From assembly GCF_009908295.1 (NCBI RefSeq), contig NZ_JAAALO010000001.1, positions 372,001-436,000 of the forward strand: 64,000 nt of DNA. Direction: 5' to 3'. The DNA is from Micromonospora rubida (GTDB lineage Bacteria > Actinomycetota > Actinomycetes > Mycobacteriales > Micromonosporaceae). The translations under genes and the position numbers were made by a program. This document shows, piece after piece, positions 24,345-32,030 of this stretch; position 1 is the first letter of the stretch; every line of letters starts with the position of its first letter. The notes beneath the pieces were generated by a model. The model saw only the letters and a program-made list of their open reading frames with translations. It was not told where the DNA came from and did not search any database.

Positions 24345-25826
24345 TCAGACGTTCGCCACCAGCAGGGCTGGCTGTTCGACGCAGTCGGCGACGTGCCGCA
24401 GGAAGCCCCCGGCCACCGCGCCGTCGCAGACCCGGTGGTCGAAGGTGAGGCTGAGCTGCGTCACCTTTCGTACGGCGAGCTGCCCGTCGACCACCCACGG
24501 CTTGTCCACGATCCGGCCCACCCCGAGCAGTGCGGCCTCCGGGTGGTTGATGATCGGGGTGGAGCCGTCGACCCCGAACACCCCGTAGTTGTTGAGGGTG
24601 AAGGTGCCGCCGGTGAGGCGGGCCGGGGGCAGTGCGCCGGCCCGGGCCGCGGCGGTGGTCTCGGCGAGGGCCACGGACAGCTCCCGGGTGGTGAGCAGCT
24701 GGGCGTCGCGCAGCACCGGGACCAGCAGGCCCCGGTCGGTCTGCGCGGCGATGCCCAGGTGCACCCCACGGGACTGGACGATCCGCTGCCCCTCGGTGTC
24801 GACGTGCGCGTTGAGCTGCGGGAACCGGCGCAGGCCGCTGAGGCAGATCCGGGCCAGCAGGGCCAGGATGCTCACCGGCTGGTCCGGCGTCGCGGCGTTG
24901 ATCGCCCGCCGGGTCTGCACCAGCGCGGTGGCGTCCGCGTCGACCCAGATGGTCACCTCGGGGATCTCCCGCCGGCTGCGGGAGAGCTTGTCGGCGATCG
25001 CCTTGCGGATGCCGGTGAGCGGGATGACGAGGTCCTCGTCGCCGGCCGCCCGGACGGGCTCGGGCCGGGCCGACACCGGGGCGAGCCGGGGGGCCAGGTC
25101 GAGTGGGGTGGTCTGGGCGAGCGGGGTGGCCTGGGCGAGCGGGGTGGCCTGGGCGAGCGGGGTGGCCTGGGCGAGCGGGGTGGCCTGGGCGGCGAGGGCC
25201 GCCTCGACGTCGACCCGGCGGACCACCCCGCCGGGGCCGGTGCCCCGCAGGGTGGCCGGGTCGATGCCGTGCTCGCGGGCCAGCCTCCGGACGATCGGCG
25301 AGATGACCAGCGCCGACCCGGTCCCGGTGCCCGCCACCGGGGCGAGCGCGAGAGCCACAGCCGGGGCCACGGCCGGAGTGACGGCCGGGGTTGCGGCCGG
25401 GGCCACGGCCGGGGTTGCGGCCGGCGGTTCCGGGGCGATCGCGAGGCGGGGGCGACGACGCCGCCGGCCCGTCCCGCCGTGCCCGGTGCCGTACCCGATG
25501 AGGACGTTGCCGGAGCCGGCGCGCTCCTCCTCCCGGTAGGCGGCGTGCTCGGCGGGCTCGCCGCCGACGCCGGCGGGCGGCGCGATGGTGATCAGTGGCT
25601 GGCCGACCGGGCGCATCTCGCCGGCCGCGCCGTGCAGGGCCACGACCAGGCCGGCGTACGGGCAGGGCACGTCCACGACCGCCTTGGCGGTCTCCACCTC
25701 GACGACGGTCTGGTCCACGGTCACGGTGTCGCCCACGGCGACCCGCCACTCGACGATCTCCGCCTCGGCCAGCCCTTCGCCCAGGTCCGGCAGGAGGAAG
25801 ACCTGGGTACGGTCGACGGTGGTCAT
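24345..25826 (-). CDS. bkdC: 2-oxoacid dehydrogenase E2 (lipoyl acyltransferase)
   Basis: 493 residues. The N-terminal lipoyl domain (about 10-85) has the lipoyl-lysine motif ETAKAVVDV. A peripheral subunit-binding domain (SPIVRRLAREHGIDPATLRGTGPGG, about 190-225) follows a basic and Ala/Pro linker. A second linker made of repeated ATPLAQ units precedes the catalytic domain, which ends with SLTFDHRVCDGAVAGGFL, the HxxxDG acyltransferase site. It moves acyl groups from E1 to CoA, most likely in branched-chain 2-oxoacid oxidation that supplies branched fatty-acid primers. Its start overlaps the E1beta stop by 4 bp (ATGA). The bkd name follows from the E1 sequences and the neighbouring Lrp gene. 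Confidence 0.92.
   Translation of the reverse strand: MTTVDRTQVFLLPDLGEGLAEAEIVEWRVAVGDTVTVDQTVVEVETAKAVVDVPCPYAGLVVALHGAAGEMRPVGQPLITIAPPAGVGGEPAEHAAYREEERAGSGNVLIGYGTGHGGTGRRRRRPRLAIAPEPPAATPAVAPAATPAVTPAVAPAVALALAPVAGTGTGSALVISPIVRRLAREHGIDPATLRGTGPGGVVRRVDVEAALAAQATPLAQATPLAQATPLAQATPLAQTTPLDLAPRLAPVSARPEPVRAAGDEDLVIPLTGIRKAIADKLSRSRREIPEVTIWVDADATALVQTRRAINAATPDQPVSILALLARICLSGLRRFPQLNAHVDTEGQRIVQSRGVHLGIAAQTDRGLLVPVLRDAQLLTTRELSVALAETTAAARAGALPPARLTGGTFTLNNYGVFGVDGSTPIINHPEAALLGVGRIVDKPWVVDGQLAVRKVTQLSLTFDHRVCDGAVAGGFLRHVADCVEQPALLVANV
25101..25190 (-). repeat. Five tandem 18-bp units inside the E2 gene
   Basis: Five copies of an 18-bp unit (one with two changes) encode ATPLAQ/TTPLDL-type hexapeptides in the flexible linker between the subunit-binding and catalytic domains. 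The near-identical units suggest recent expansion by slippage. Confidence 0.85.
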
Positions 25827-26839
25827 GCCGCGCTGCCCTGGGCCAGCCAGCGCGGGTCGGGCCGGTCGTCCCACTGGAGCCGGGCCACCGTGTCGAGCAC
25901 CCGGTCCACCCCGGGCAGGTGGGTGTGCTCCAGCATCGGCGCCGGGTACGGGATGTCCAGCCCGGACACCCGCAGCACCGGGGCGTGCAGGGCGTGGAAG
26001 CAGCGCTCCTGCACCCGGGCGGCGATCTCGGCGCCGACCCCGGCGAAGCCCTGCGCCTCCTGGATCACCACGCACCGGCCGGTCCTGCGCACGGAGGCGG
26101 CGATGGTGGCGTCGTCGAGCGGGACGATGGTGCGCACGTCCACCACCTCCAGGTCCCAGCCCTCCTCGCGGGCGGCCTCGGCGGCCTCCAGCGCGACCGG
26201 CACCGCCGGCCCGTACGCGATCAGGGTGGCGTCGCGGCCGGGGCGGCGCACGACGGCCCGGCCGAACGGCTCGGTGCGGGTGGGCAGCTCGGCCTCGGCG
26301 CTGGAGAAGTAGAGCTTCTTCGGCTCCATGAAGACCACCGGGTCGGGGTCGGCGATCGCCTCGCGCAGCAGCGAGTACGCGTCGTCGACGGTCGCCGGGG
26401 TGACCACCTTCAGGCCCGGGGTGTGCGCGTAGTACGCCTCGGACGAGTCGCAGTGGTGCTCGACCCCGCCGATGCCGCCCGCGTACGGCACCCGGATGAC
26501 CATGGGGACGCTCAGCGCGCCCCGGGTGCGGTTGCGCAGCTTGGCCACGTGCGAGGCGATCTGCTCGAACGCCGGGTACGCGAACGCGTCGAACTGCATC
26601 TCCACGACCGGCCGCATCCCGGACATGGCCAGGCCGACGGCGAAGCCGACGATGCCCGCCTCGGCGAGCGGGGTGTCGAAGCAGCGCCTGTCGCCGAACC
26701 GGGCCTGGAGCCCGTCGGTGATCCGGAAGACGCCGCCGAGCTTGCCGACGTCCTCGCCGAAGACGAGCACCCGCTCGTCGTCGGCCAACGCGTCGGCGAG
26801 CGCGGCGTTGAGCGCCTTCGCCATGGTGGTGGCGCCCAT
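25823..26839 (-). CDS. bkdB: 2-oxoacid dehydrogenase E1 beta subunit
   Basis: 338 residues, of transketolase pyrimidine-binding plus C-terminal type. MAKALNAALADALADDERVLVFGEDVGKLGGVFR is the family opening, followed by DTPLAEAGIVGFAVGLAMSG with the catalytic Glu region, then EMQFDAFAYPAFEQI and the Pro-rich HTPGLKVVTPATVDDAY. The C-terminal half holds EVVDVRTIVPLDDATI. It pairs with the E1 alpha subunit to form the TPP-dependent decarboxylase of the branched-chain complex. The ATG overlaps the E1 alpha stop (TGATG), ensuring equal subunit synthesis. Confidence 0.93.
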   Translation of the reverse strand: MGATTMAKALNAALADALADDERVLVFGEDVGKLGGVFRITDGLQARFGDRRCFDTPLAEAGIVGFAVGLAMSGMRPVVEMQFDAFAYPAFEQIASHVAKLRNRTRGALSVPMVIRVPYAGGIGGVEHHCDSSEAYYAHTPGLKVVTPATVDDAYSLLREAIADPDPVVFMEPKKLYFSSAEAELPTRTEPFGRAVVRRPGRDATLIAYGPAVPVALEAAEAAREEGWDLEVVDVRTIVPLDDATIAASVRRTGRCVVIQEAQGFAGVGAEIAARVQERCFHALHAPVLRVSGLDIPYPAPMLEHTHLPGVDRVLDTVARLQWDDRPDPRWLAQGSAA

Positions 26840-28038
26840 CAGCCGTTCCCCTCGGACTCCCGGTCGGCGGTCAGTTCGGCGCGGACCAGCTCGCGCTGCT
26901 CGACGAGCTGCGGGGTCGGCTCGGCGTAGACGTGGTCGAAGAGGCTGAGCGGGTCGACCTCCGGCTGGATGTGCATCCGCTCGCGCAGGTCGGCGGCGTA
27001 CGCCTCGGCCTGCTCGGCGATCGCGGCGATCGCGGCGTCGTCGAGCACCTCGCGCGTGCGCAGGTACGTCTCCAGCCGGGCGATCGGGTCGCGGTCGCGC
27101 CAGGTGTCGACCTCGGCGCCGTCGCGGTAGCGGGTGGCGTCGTCGGCGTTGGTGTGCGGCTCCATCCGATAGGTGTGCGCCTCGACCAGGAACGGGCCCT
27201 GGCCGGCGCGGGCGTGCTCGACCGCGCGGGCCAGCACGGCGAGCACGGCGACGGGGTCGTTGCCGTCGACCTGCTCGCTGGGCACGCCGTACCCGACGCC
27301 CTTGTACGCCAGCGACGGCGCGGCGGTCTGCCGGGACAGCGGGACGCTGATGGCGTACTTGTTGTTCTGCACGAAGAACACGACGGGGGCCTTGAACACG
27401 GCGGCGAAGTTGATCCCCTCGTGGAAGTCGCCCTCGCTGGTGGCGCCGTCGCCGATGAAGGCCAGCGCGACGGTGTCCCGCCCCTGGTGGGCCTCCCCGT
27501 AGGCGAGCCCGGCGGCGTGCACGCACTGGGTGGCCAGCGGCGTGCACTGCGGGGCGGTGTGCCGCTGCGCGGGGTCGTACCCGCAGTGCCAGTCGCCGCG
27601 CAGCAGGGTGAGCACCTCGACGGGGTCGATGCCCCGGGAGACCAGCGCCATCGACTCGCGGTAGGTGGGGAAGACCCAGTCGGTGTCCCGGACGGCGAGC
27701 ACGGCGCCGACCTGGCAGGCCTCCTGGCCCCGCGAGGAGGGGTAGACGGCGAGCCGGCCCTGCTTGGTCAGGGCGGTGGCCTGGGTGTCGAACCGGCGAC
27801 CGACCACCATTCGGCGGTACAGCTCGCGGAGCGCCTCGGCGGGCGGCTCGGGATAGTCGGCGCGGGCCGGCAGCGGGGTGCCGTCGGGGTCGAGCAGTCG
27901 CACCGGCTCCGTCTGTGGCAGCAGGCCGGCGGTCGGGTCGGTCGTCGCCTGCCCGCGGGCGGGGGCCTTGGTGGGCTTCTTGGCCGGTGGGCGGGTGCGC
28001 GGGGATGCCCTGCGGACCGCCTGGGGTGTGCTCGTCAC
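26839..28038 (-). CDS. bkdA: 2-oxoacid dehydrogenase E1 alpha subunit
   Basis: 399 residues. After a Pro/Lys-rich N-terminus of about 70 residues comes RMVVGRRFDTQATALTKQGR, with SSRGQEACQVG typical of branched-chain E1 alpha. The TPP motif runs GDGATSEGDFHEG to VQNNKYAI. The phosphorylation-loop-like AHTYRMEPHTNADD follows. The GTG at 28038 is chosen because AGGAGG lies eight bases upstream; a longer reading from 28098 lacks this. It decarboxylates branched 2-oxoacids from Val, Leu and Ile. It is the first gene of the operon and divergent from an Lrp/AsnC regulator 105 bp away, which probably controls it. Confidence 0.93.
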   Translation of the reverse strand: MTSTPQAVRRASPRTRPPAKKPTKAPARGQATTDPTAGLLPQTEPVRLLDPDGTPLPARADYPEPPAEALRELYRRMVVGRRFDTQATALTKQGRLAVYPSSRGQEACQVGAVLAVRDTDWVFPTYRESMALVSRGIDPVEVLTLLRGDWHCGYDPAQRHTAPQCTPLATQCVHAAGLAYGEAHQGRDTVALAFIGDGATSEGDFHEGINFAAVFKAPVVFFVQNNKYAISVPLSRQTAAPSLAYKGVGYGVPSEQVDGNDPVAVLAVLARAVEHARAGQGPFLVEAHTYRMEPHTNADDATRYRDGAEVDTWRDRDPIARLETYLRTREVLDDAAIAAIAEQAEAYAADLRERMHIQPEVDPLSLFDHVYAEPTPQLVEQRELVRAELTADRESEGNG

Positions 28039-28143
28039 GGCGGGGACCTCCTGGACGTGTGGTGGCCCTATGCTCCTGCCGTTGGATGATTGACTCAAGA
28101 TTCACGATGAACGTAGGACGAATGGCACTGGGGAGGGCTTGAG

Positions 28144-28650
28144 GTGAGCCAGGGGACAAATCCGGAGCCGGGCGGAACGGGCGGGGCGGGACGTTCGGCC
28201 GGGCCGCTGGACGAGGTCGACCGGCGCATCCTCGACGAGTTGGTCCGCGACGGCCGAATCTCCATCCGTACGCTCGCGGAGCGGGTGCACGTCTCCCGCA
28301 CCAACGCGTACGCCCGGGTGGAGCGGCTGCTGCGCGACGGCGTGATCACCGGGTTCCGGGCCCAGGTCGCTCCGGAGCCGGCCGGGCTGGGCACCTCGGC
28401 GTACATCGCGCTGACCATCCAGCAGAACACCTGGCGGGAGGTGTCGGCCGAGCTGGCCCGGGTGCGCTACATCGAGCACGCGGCCCTGCTCGGCGGCGAG
28501 CACGACGTCCTCGCGCTGGTCCGGGCACCGGACAACGCCACCCTGCGGGACGTGGTGCTGGCCCGGGTGCAGAGCATCTCCGGGGTGCTGTCGACCCGGA
28601 CCTGGCTGGTCTTCGAGGAGTTCGACGGCGCGCAGAGCCCCTGGGAGTGA
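28144..28650 (+). CDS. Lrp/AsnC-family regulator next to the bkd operon
   Basis: 168 residues. The HTH is LDEVDRRILDELVRDGRISIRTLAERVHVSRTNAYARVERL, followed by a RAM (ligand-binding, octamer-forming) domain with LTIQQNTWREV and LGGEHDVLALVRA. GGAGG precedes the GTG start. Homologues called BkdR sense branched-chain amino acids and regulate the adjacent dehydrogenase operon in pseudomonads and actinobacteria; the divergent position here suggests the same role. The short intergenic region contains TTCA-CGA-TGAA, a possible half-operator. Confidence 0.88.
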   Translation: MSQGTNPEPGGTGGAGRSAGPLDEVDRRILDELVRDGRISIRTLAERVHVSRTNAYARVERLLRDGVITGFRAQVAPEPAGLGTSAYIALTIQQNTWREVSAELARVRYIEHAALLGGEHDVLALVRAPDNATLRDVVLARVQSISGVLSTRTWLVFEEFDGAQSPWE

Positions 28651-28711
28651 GCCCGCGCCCGGCTCAGCGTTCCGGTGGGTTGACCCGCCTCCCGGCGGAT
28701 CGGGCCCGCGG

Positions 28712-29533
28712 TCAGGGCTTGCGGGCCACGCAGCCGTACTGCGGGACGGTGACCGGCTCCTCCCCGTCGTCCGGCCGCCACCGCCCGCACGACACCAGCC
28801 CCGGATCGATCAGCTCCAGGCCGTCGAGGAACCGGGTGATCTCGGCTGCGGTGCGGGACCGGATCGGCGGGGCGGCGTTCTCGTTCCAGAACTTCATGGC
28901 CGGCACGTTCGCCTCGCCACCCAGCTCGACGGTCGGGTGGGTGAGCGCCAGGAAGCTGCCCGGCGGCATCTCGTCCATCAGCCGGCGGACTATCGCCACG
29001 GCCTCGTCGGTGTCGAGCACGAAGTTGAGGATGCCCAGCATCATCACCGCCACCGGCCGGTCGAGGTCCAGTGTCCGGGCGGCGCCGGCGAGGACCGACG
29101 CCGGGTCGTGCACGTCGGCCTCCAGGTAGTCGGTGGCACCCTCGGCGGAGCTGGTCAGCAGGGCCCGGGCGTGCACCAGCACCATCGGGTCGTTGTCGAC
29201 GTAGACGATCCGGGAGTCGGGGGCGACGGCCTGCGCGACCTGGTGGGTGTTGTCGGCGCTGGGCAGGCCGGTGCCGATGTCGAGGAACTGCCGGACGCCC
29301 GCCTCGCCGGCCAGGTGCCGCACCGCGCGGGCGAGGAAGCGTCGGTCGGCCCGGGCGACCTCCTGGATGACCGGGAACGTGGTGCGGACGTGCTCCCCGA
29401 CCCGGCGGTCCGGCTCGAAGTTGTCCTTGCCGCCGAGCCAGTAGTTCCACACCCGGGCGTTGTGCGCCACTGAGGTGTCGATGCGCTCCGCCCGTTCCCC
29501 GTTGCGGACCCCGACGTCGCCGGCCTCTGACAC
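28712..29533 (-). CDS. SAM-dependent methyltransferase of the DUF574/Methyltransf_19 family
   Basis: 273 residues. The N-terminal IDTSVAHNARVWNYWLGGKDNFEPDR is the signature of this actinobacteria-specific family. The SAM site follows as RQFLDIGTGLPSADNTHQVA and VYVDNDPMVLVHARALL. Next are a LDLDRPVAVMMLGILNFV segment and a C-terminal sheet region. Members are very numerous in Streptomyces and Micromonospora, and almost none has a known substrate. It is a single gene converging with the Lrp gene. Confidence 0.9.
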   Translation of the reverse strand: MSEAGDVGVRNGERAERIDTSVAHNARVWNYWLGGKDNFEPDRRVGEHVRTTFPVIQEVARADRRFLARAVRHLAGEAGVRQFLDIGTGLPSADNTHQVAQAVAPDSRIVYVDNDPMVLVHARALLTSSAEGATDYLEADVHDPASVLAGAARTLDLDRPVAVMMLGILNFVLDTDEAVAIVRRLMDEMPPGSFLALTHPTVELGGEANVPAMKFWNENAAPPIRSRTAAEITRFLDGLELIDPGLVSCGRWRPDDGEEPVTVPQYGCVARKP

Positions 29534-29639
29534 GAAAACTCCTCGACTGTCGCTGTTGTCCGGTCAGCGTAGCCGAGCCTGTGGCCACCGCCACGCCGTG
29601 GCCGGATGGTCGGACAGGACGTGTGGACGTTGGGGACGG

Positions 29640-29966
29640 TCAGGACAGCAGCGTCACGCCGACGACCATCAACGGCAGCGAGACGAACAGGAAGATGCCG
29701 ACCCCGGTGAGCACCCGGCCGCCGCCCGCGTCCTCGCGCTCCGGGGCGAGCCCGAACGTCGCCCGGGCCGGCAGCATGCCGATCCGGCTCAGGGTCAGGT
29801 CGCCGGTCAGCCCGAGCAGGGTGCCGACCACGATGAGCGCGACACCGAACCGGAAGACGAAGTCGCCCCCGCCGACCACCGTCCACACGCCCACGGCGGC
29901 GGCCACCGCCACGAGCGCGATGACGAACAGCACGAGCGCCTCCCGCAGGCCCCTGACCACCGTCAT
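29640..29966 (-). CDS. Small membrane protein, unknown
   Basis: 108 residues with three hydrophobic helices (LREALVLFVIALVAVAAAV, FRFGVALIVVGTLLGLT and the C-terminal LFVSLPLMVVGVTLL) and a polar loop between the second and third (SRIGMLPARATFGLAPER). The family is not recognised. GAGG lies upstream of the ATG at 29966. It is monocistronic. Confidence 0.6.
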   Translation of the reverse strand: MTVVRGLREALVLFVIALVAVAAAVGVWTVVGGGDFVFRFGVALIVVGTLLGLTGDLTLSRIGMLPARATFGLAPEREDAGGGRVLTGVGIFLFVSLPLMVVGVTLLS

Positions 29967-30315
29967 CGCTCGCCGCCTCCTCCGGCCGGCCGGTTGCCGG
30001 CGTCGCACCGACACCCCGCCGCCGGGCACCCCGGCGACGCCCGGTGACATTCTGCCGGTCGGAACCCCTCTACGCTGCACCTGTCCCCTATGGCTCGAAG
30101 GAATGCCGGCCACGAACGCGCCGGCGAGTAGGGGTCCGCGCCGGACGGCCTGCATTGCCACCGTCTGACAGGTCCTGTTTGGCCGGACGGAGGTTTGTAA
30201 CGCCGCGACGAATTCCTACGCTGTGTTCCGGAAGCGGGCGCCCCGTCCGCTTCCCGCCGAGCCGCGCCTCCGCCAGGGGCGCGAACCGGCCTGAAACAGC
30301 CCCCTGGGAGTCTGT
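29967..30315. promoter_or_regulatory. Intergenic region before the subtilisin gene
   Basis: About 350 bp between divergent genes. It contains CTACGCT boxes at about 30071 and 30219 that could be -10 elements, and GGGAG seven bases before the protease GTG. No gene was seen. Confidence 0.35.
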
Positions 30316-31806
30316 GTGAAGAACCTCCGTCGCAAGACCCTGGCCGCCGCGTCCTCCGTGACGCTCGGCGTCGGTCTCGCCCTCACCGGCGGACTGGCCC
30401 CGGCGGCGGCCGCCGGCCCGGACGCCACCTACCTCGTCGTCGCCCCACTGGGCAGCAAGGCCGACAGGGCCGCCGCCCGGGTGGCCGCCGCCAACGGCAC
30501 GGTGGTGGCCCGCTACGACCAGATCGGCGTGCTCGTCGCCCGCTCCACCAACCCGAACTTCGCCACGGACGTGAAGGGCGCCGGCGTCGAGGCGGCGGCC
30601 TCCACCGCCGGCCTCGGTACCGCCCTCGAAGAGGGCGAGACCGTGGAGGTCCCGGCGGCCAACGTCGTCAACTCCACGGGCGACCCGACCGCCGAGCCGA
30701 TGTACGGCCAGCAGTGGGACATGCCGATGATCGGCGTCCCGCAGGCCCACGCGGTCAACAACGGCCGCCCGAGCGTGGTCGTCGGCGTGCTGGACAGCGG
30801 CATCTCCAGCAGCCACCCCGACCTGGCCGGCCAGATCGCCAAGGACAAGAGCGCGTCCTGCGTCGGCGGTGTCGTCGACACCACCGAGGCGGCCTGGAAC
30901 CCGACCTCCTCCGACCACGGCACCCACGTCGCCGGCACCATCGCCGCCGCCGTCAACGGTGTCGGCGTCACCGGTATCGCCCCGGGCGTCAAGGTCGCCG
31001 CAGTCAAGGTGGTCAACGACGACGGCTTCATCTTCCCGGAGTCCGCGGTCTGCGGGTTCATCTGGGCGGCCGATCACGGCATGCAGCTGACCAACAACAG
31101 CTACTTCGTCGACCCGTGGGAGCTGAACTGCCGCAACGACCCGCGGCAGCGTCCGGCGTGGACCGCGATCCACCGGGCCATCCGCTACTCGCAGAGCAAG
31201 GGCGTGCTGAACGTGGCGTCCGCCGGTAACTCGAACTGGGACCTCGCGGGCAAGATCACCGACGACGGCAGCCCGAACAACGGCACCCCCGAGACCCGGC
31301 CGGACCTGGGCAACGAGTGCCGCGTCCTGCCGGCCGAGGTGCCGGGCGTGGTGACCGTGTCGGCGGTCGGCCCGACCGGGCAGAAGAGCTACTACTCGTC
31401 GTACGGCAAGGGCGTCGTCGAGGTGACCGCCCCGGGCGGCGACACCCGGTTCCGCACCCAGGGCGCGCAGTCGACCATCGCCGACGGCATCCTGTCCACC
31501 ACCTTCAACACCGCCACCCGCACCAACGGCTGGGGCTACAAGCAGGGCACCTCGATGTCCTCCCCGCACGCGACCGGCGTCGCCGCCCTGGCGCTGTCGG
31601 CCCACCCGAGGATGGGGCCGCTGCAGCTGACGCTGTTCCTCCAGCTCACGTCGGTGGCTCAGGCGTGCCCGGCGGGCGCGGTGTACAACCCGGTGCCGCT
31701 GATCGCGGCCGGCCCGCACGCGTACGACTCGACCTGCTCCGGCGGGAAGTACTACAACGCGTTCTACGGCTCGGGCATGGTCAACGCGTACAACGTGGTG
31801 AAGTGA
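30316..31806 (+). CDS. Secreted S8 subtilisin-family serine protease
   Basis: 496 residues. A signal peptide (KNLRRKTLAAASSV to APAAAA, cleaved near residue 32) is followed by a propeptide-like region to about 120. The catalytic domain has VVVGVLDSGISSSHPDL (Asp), DHGTHVAGTIAAA (His), SYFVDPW with the oxyanion Asn just before it, and GTSMSSPHATGVAALAL (Ser). Several Cys residues suggest disulfides. It is an extracellular protease for nutrient release. GTG start with GGGAG upstream. It is followed at once by a strong hairpin. Confidence 0.95.
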   Translation: MKNLRRKTLAAASSVTLGVGLALTGGLAPAAAAGPDATYLVVAPLGSKADRAAARVAAANGTVVARYDQIGVLVARSTNPNFATDVKGAGVEAAASTAGLGTALEEGETVEVPAANVVNSTGDPTAEPMYGQQWDMPMIGVPQAHAVNNGRPSVVVGVLDSGISSSHPDLAGQIAKDKSASCVGGVVDTTEAAWNPTSSDHGTHVAGTIAAAVNGVGVTGIAPGVKVAAVKVVNDDGFIFPESAVCGFIWAADHGMQLTNNSYFVDPWELNCRNDPRQRPAWTAIHRAIRYSQSKGVLNVASAGNSNWDLAGKITDDGSPNNGTPETRPDLGNECRVLPAEVPGVVTVSAVGPTGQKSYYSSYGKGVVEVTAPGGDTRFRTQGAQSTIADGILSTTFNTATRTNGWGYKQGTSMSSPHATGVAALALSAHPRMGPLQLTLFLQLTSVAQACPAGAVYNPVPLIAAGPHAYDSTCSGGKYYNAFYGSGMVNAYNVVK

Positions 31807-31827
31807 CCGACTGACCGCACGACCAGT

Positions 31828-31861
31828 GGTGGGGCCCGGCGCGCACGTGCCGGGCCCCACC
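31828..31861 (+). terminator. Terminator hairpin after the protease
   Basis: A perfect 13-bp stem (31828-31840 with 31849-31861) and an 8-base loop begin 22 bp after the protease stop. Confidence 0.8.
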
Positions 31862-32030
31862 CGTGCGGTCACCGGGCCAGGCCGACCATCATCACCAGGT
31901 GCGCCACGTCGGTCGGCGTCGGACCGCCGCGCGCCACGTCACCTGGAACACCGGTGGCGCCGAGGTGTGGGCGGCACGGGCGATGACTTCGCTCGTTGAC
32001 AGGACCCGGTGGCCGGGGAAGGGTCTGGCC

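Noticed and set aside
24345..28038. Treating the bkd operon as part of the Hpg cluster
   Set aside because: It has its own E2, terminator and Lrp regulator and lies 10 kb away across housekeeping genes, so it is better explained as primary metabolism.
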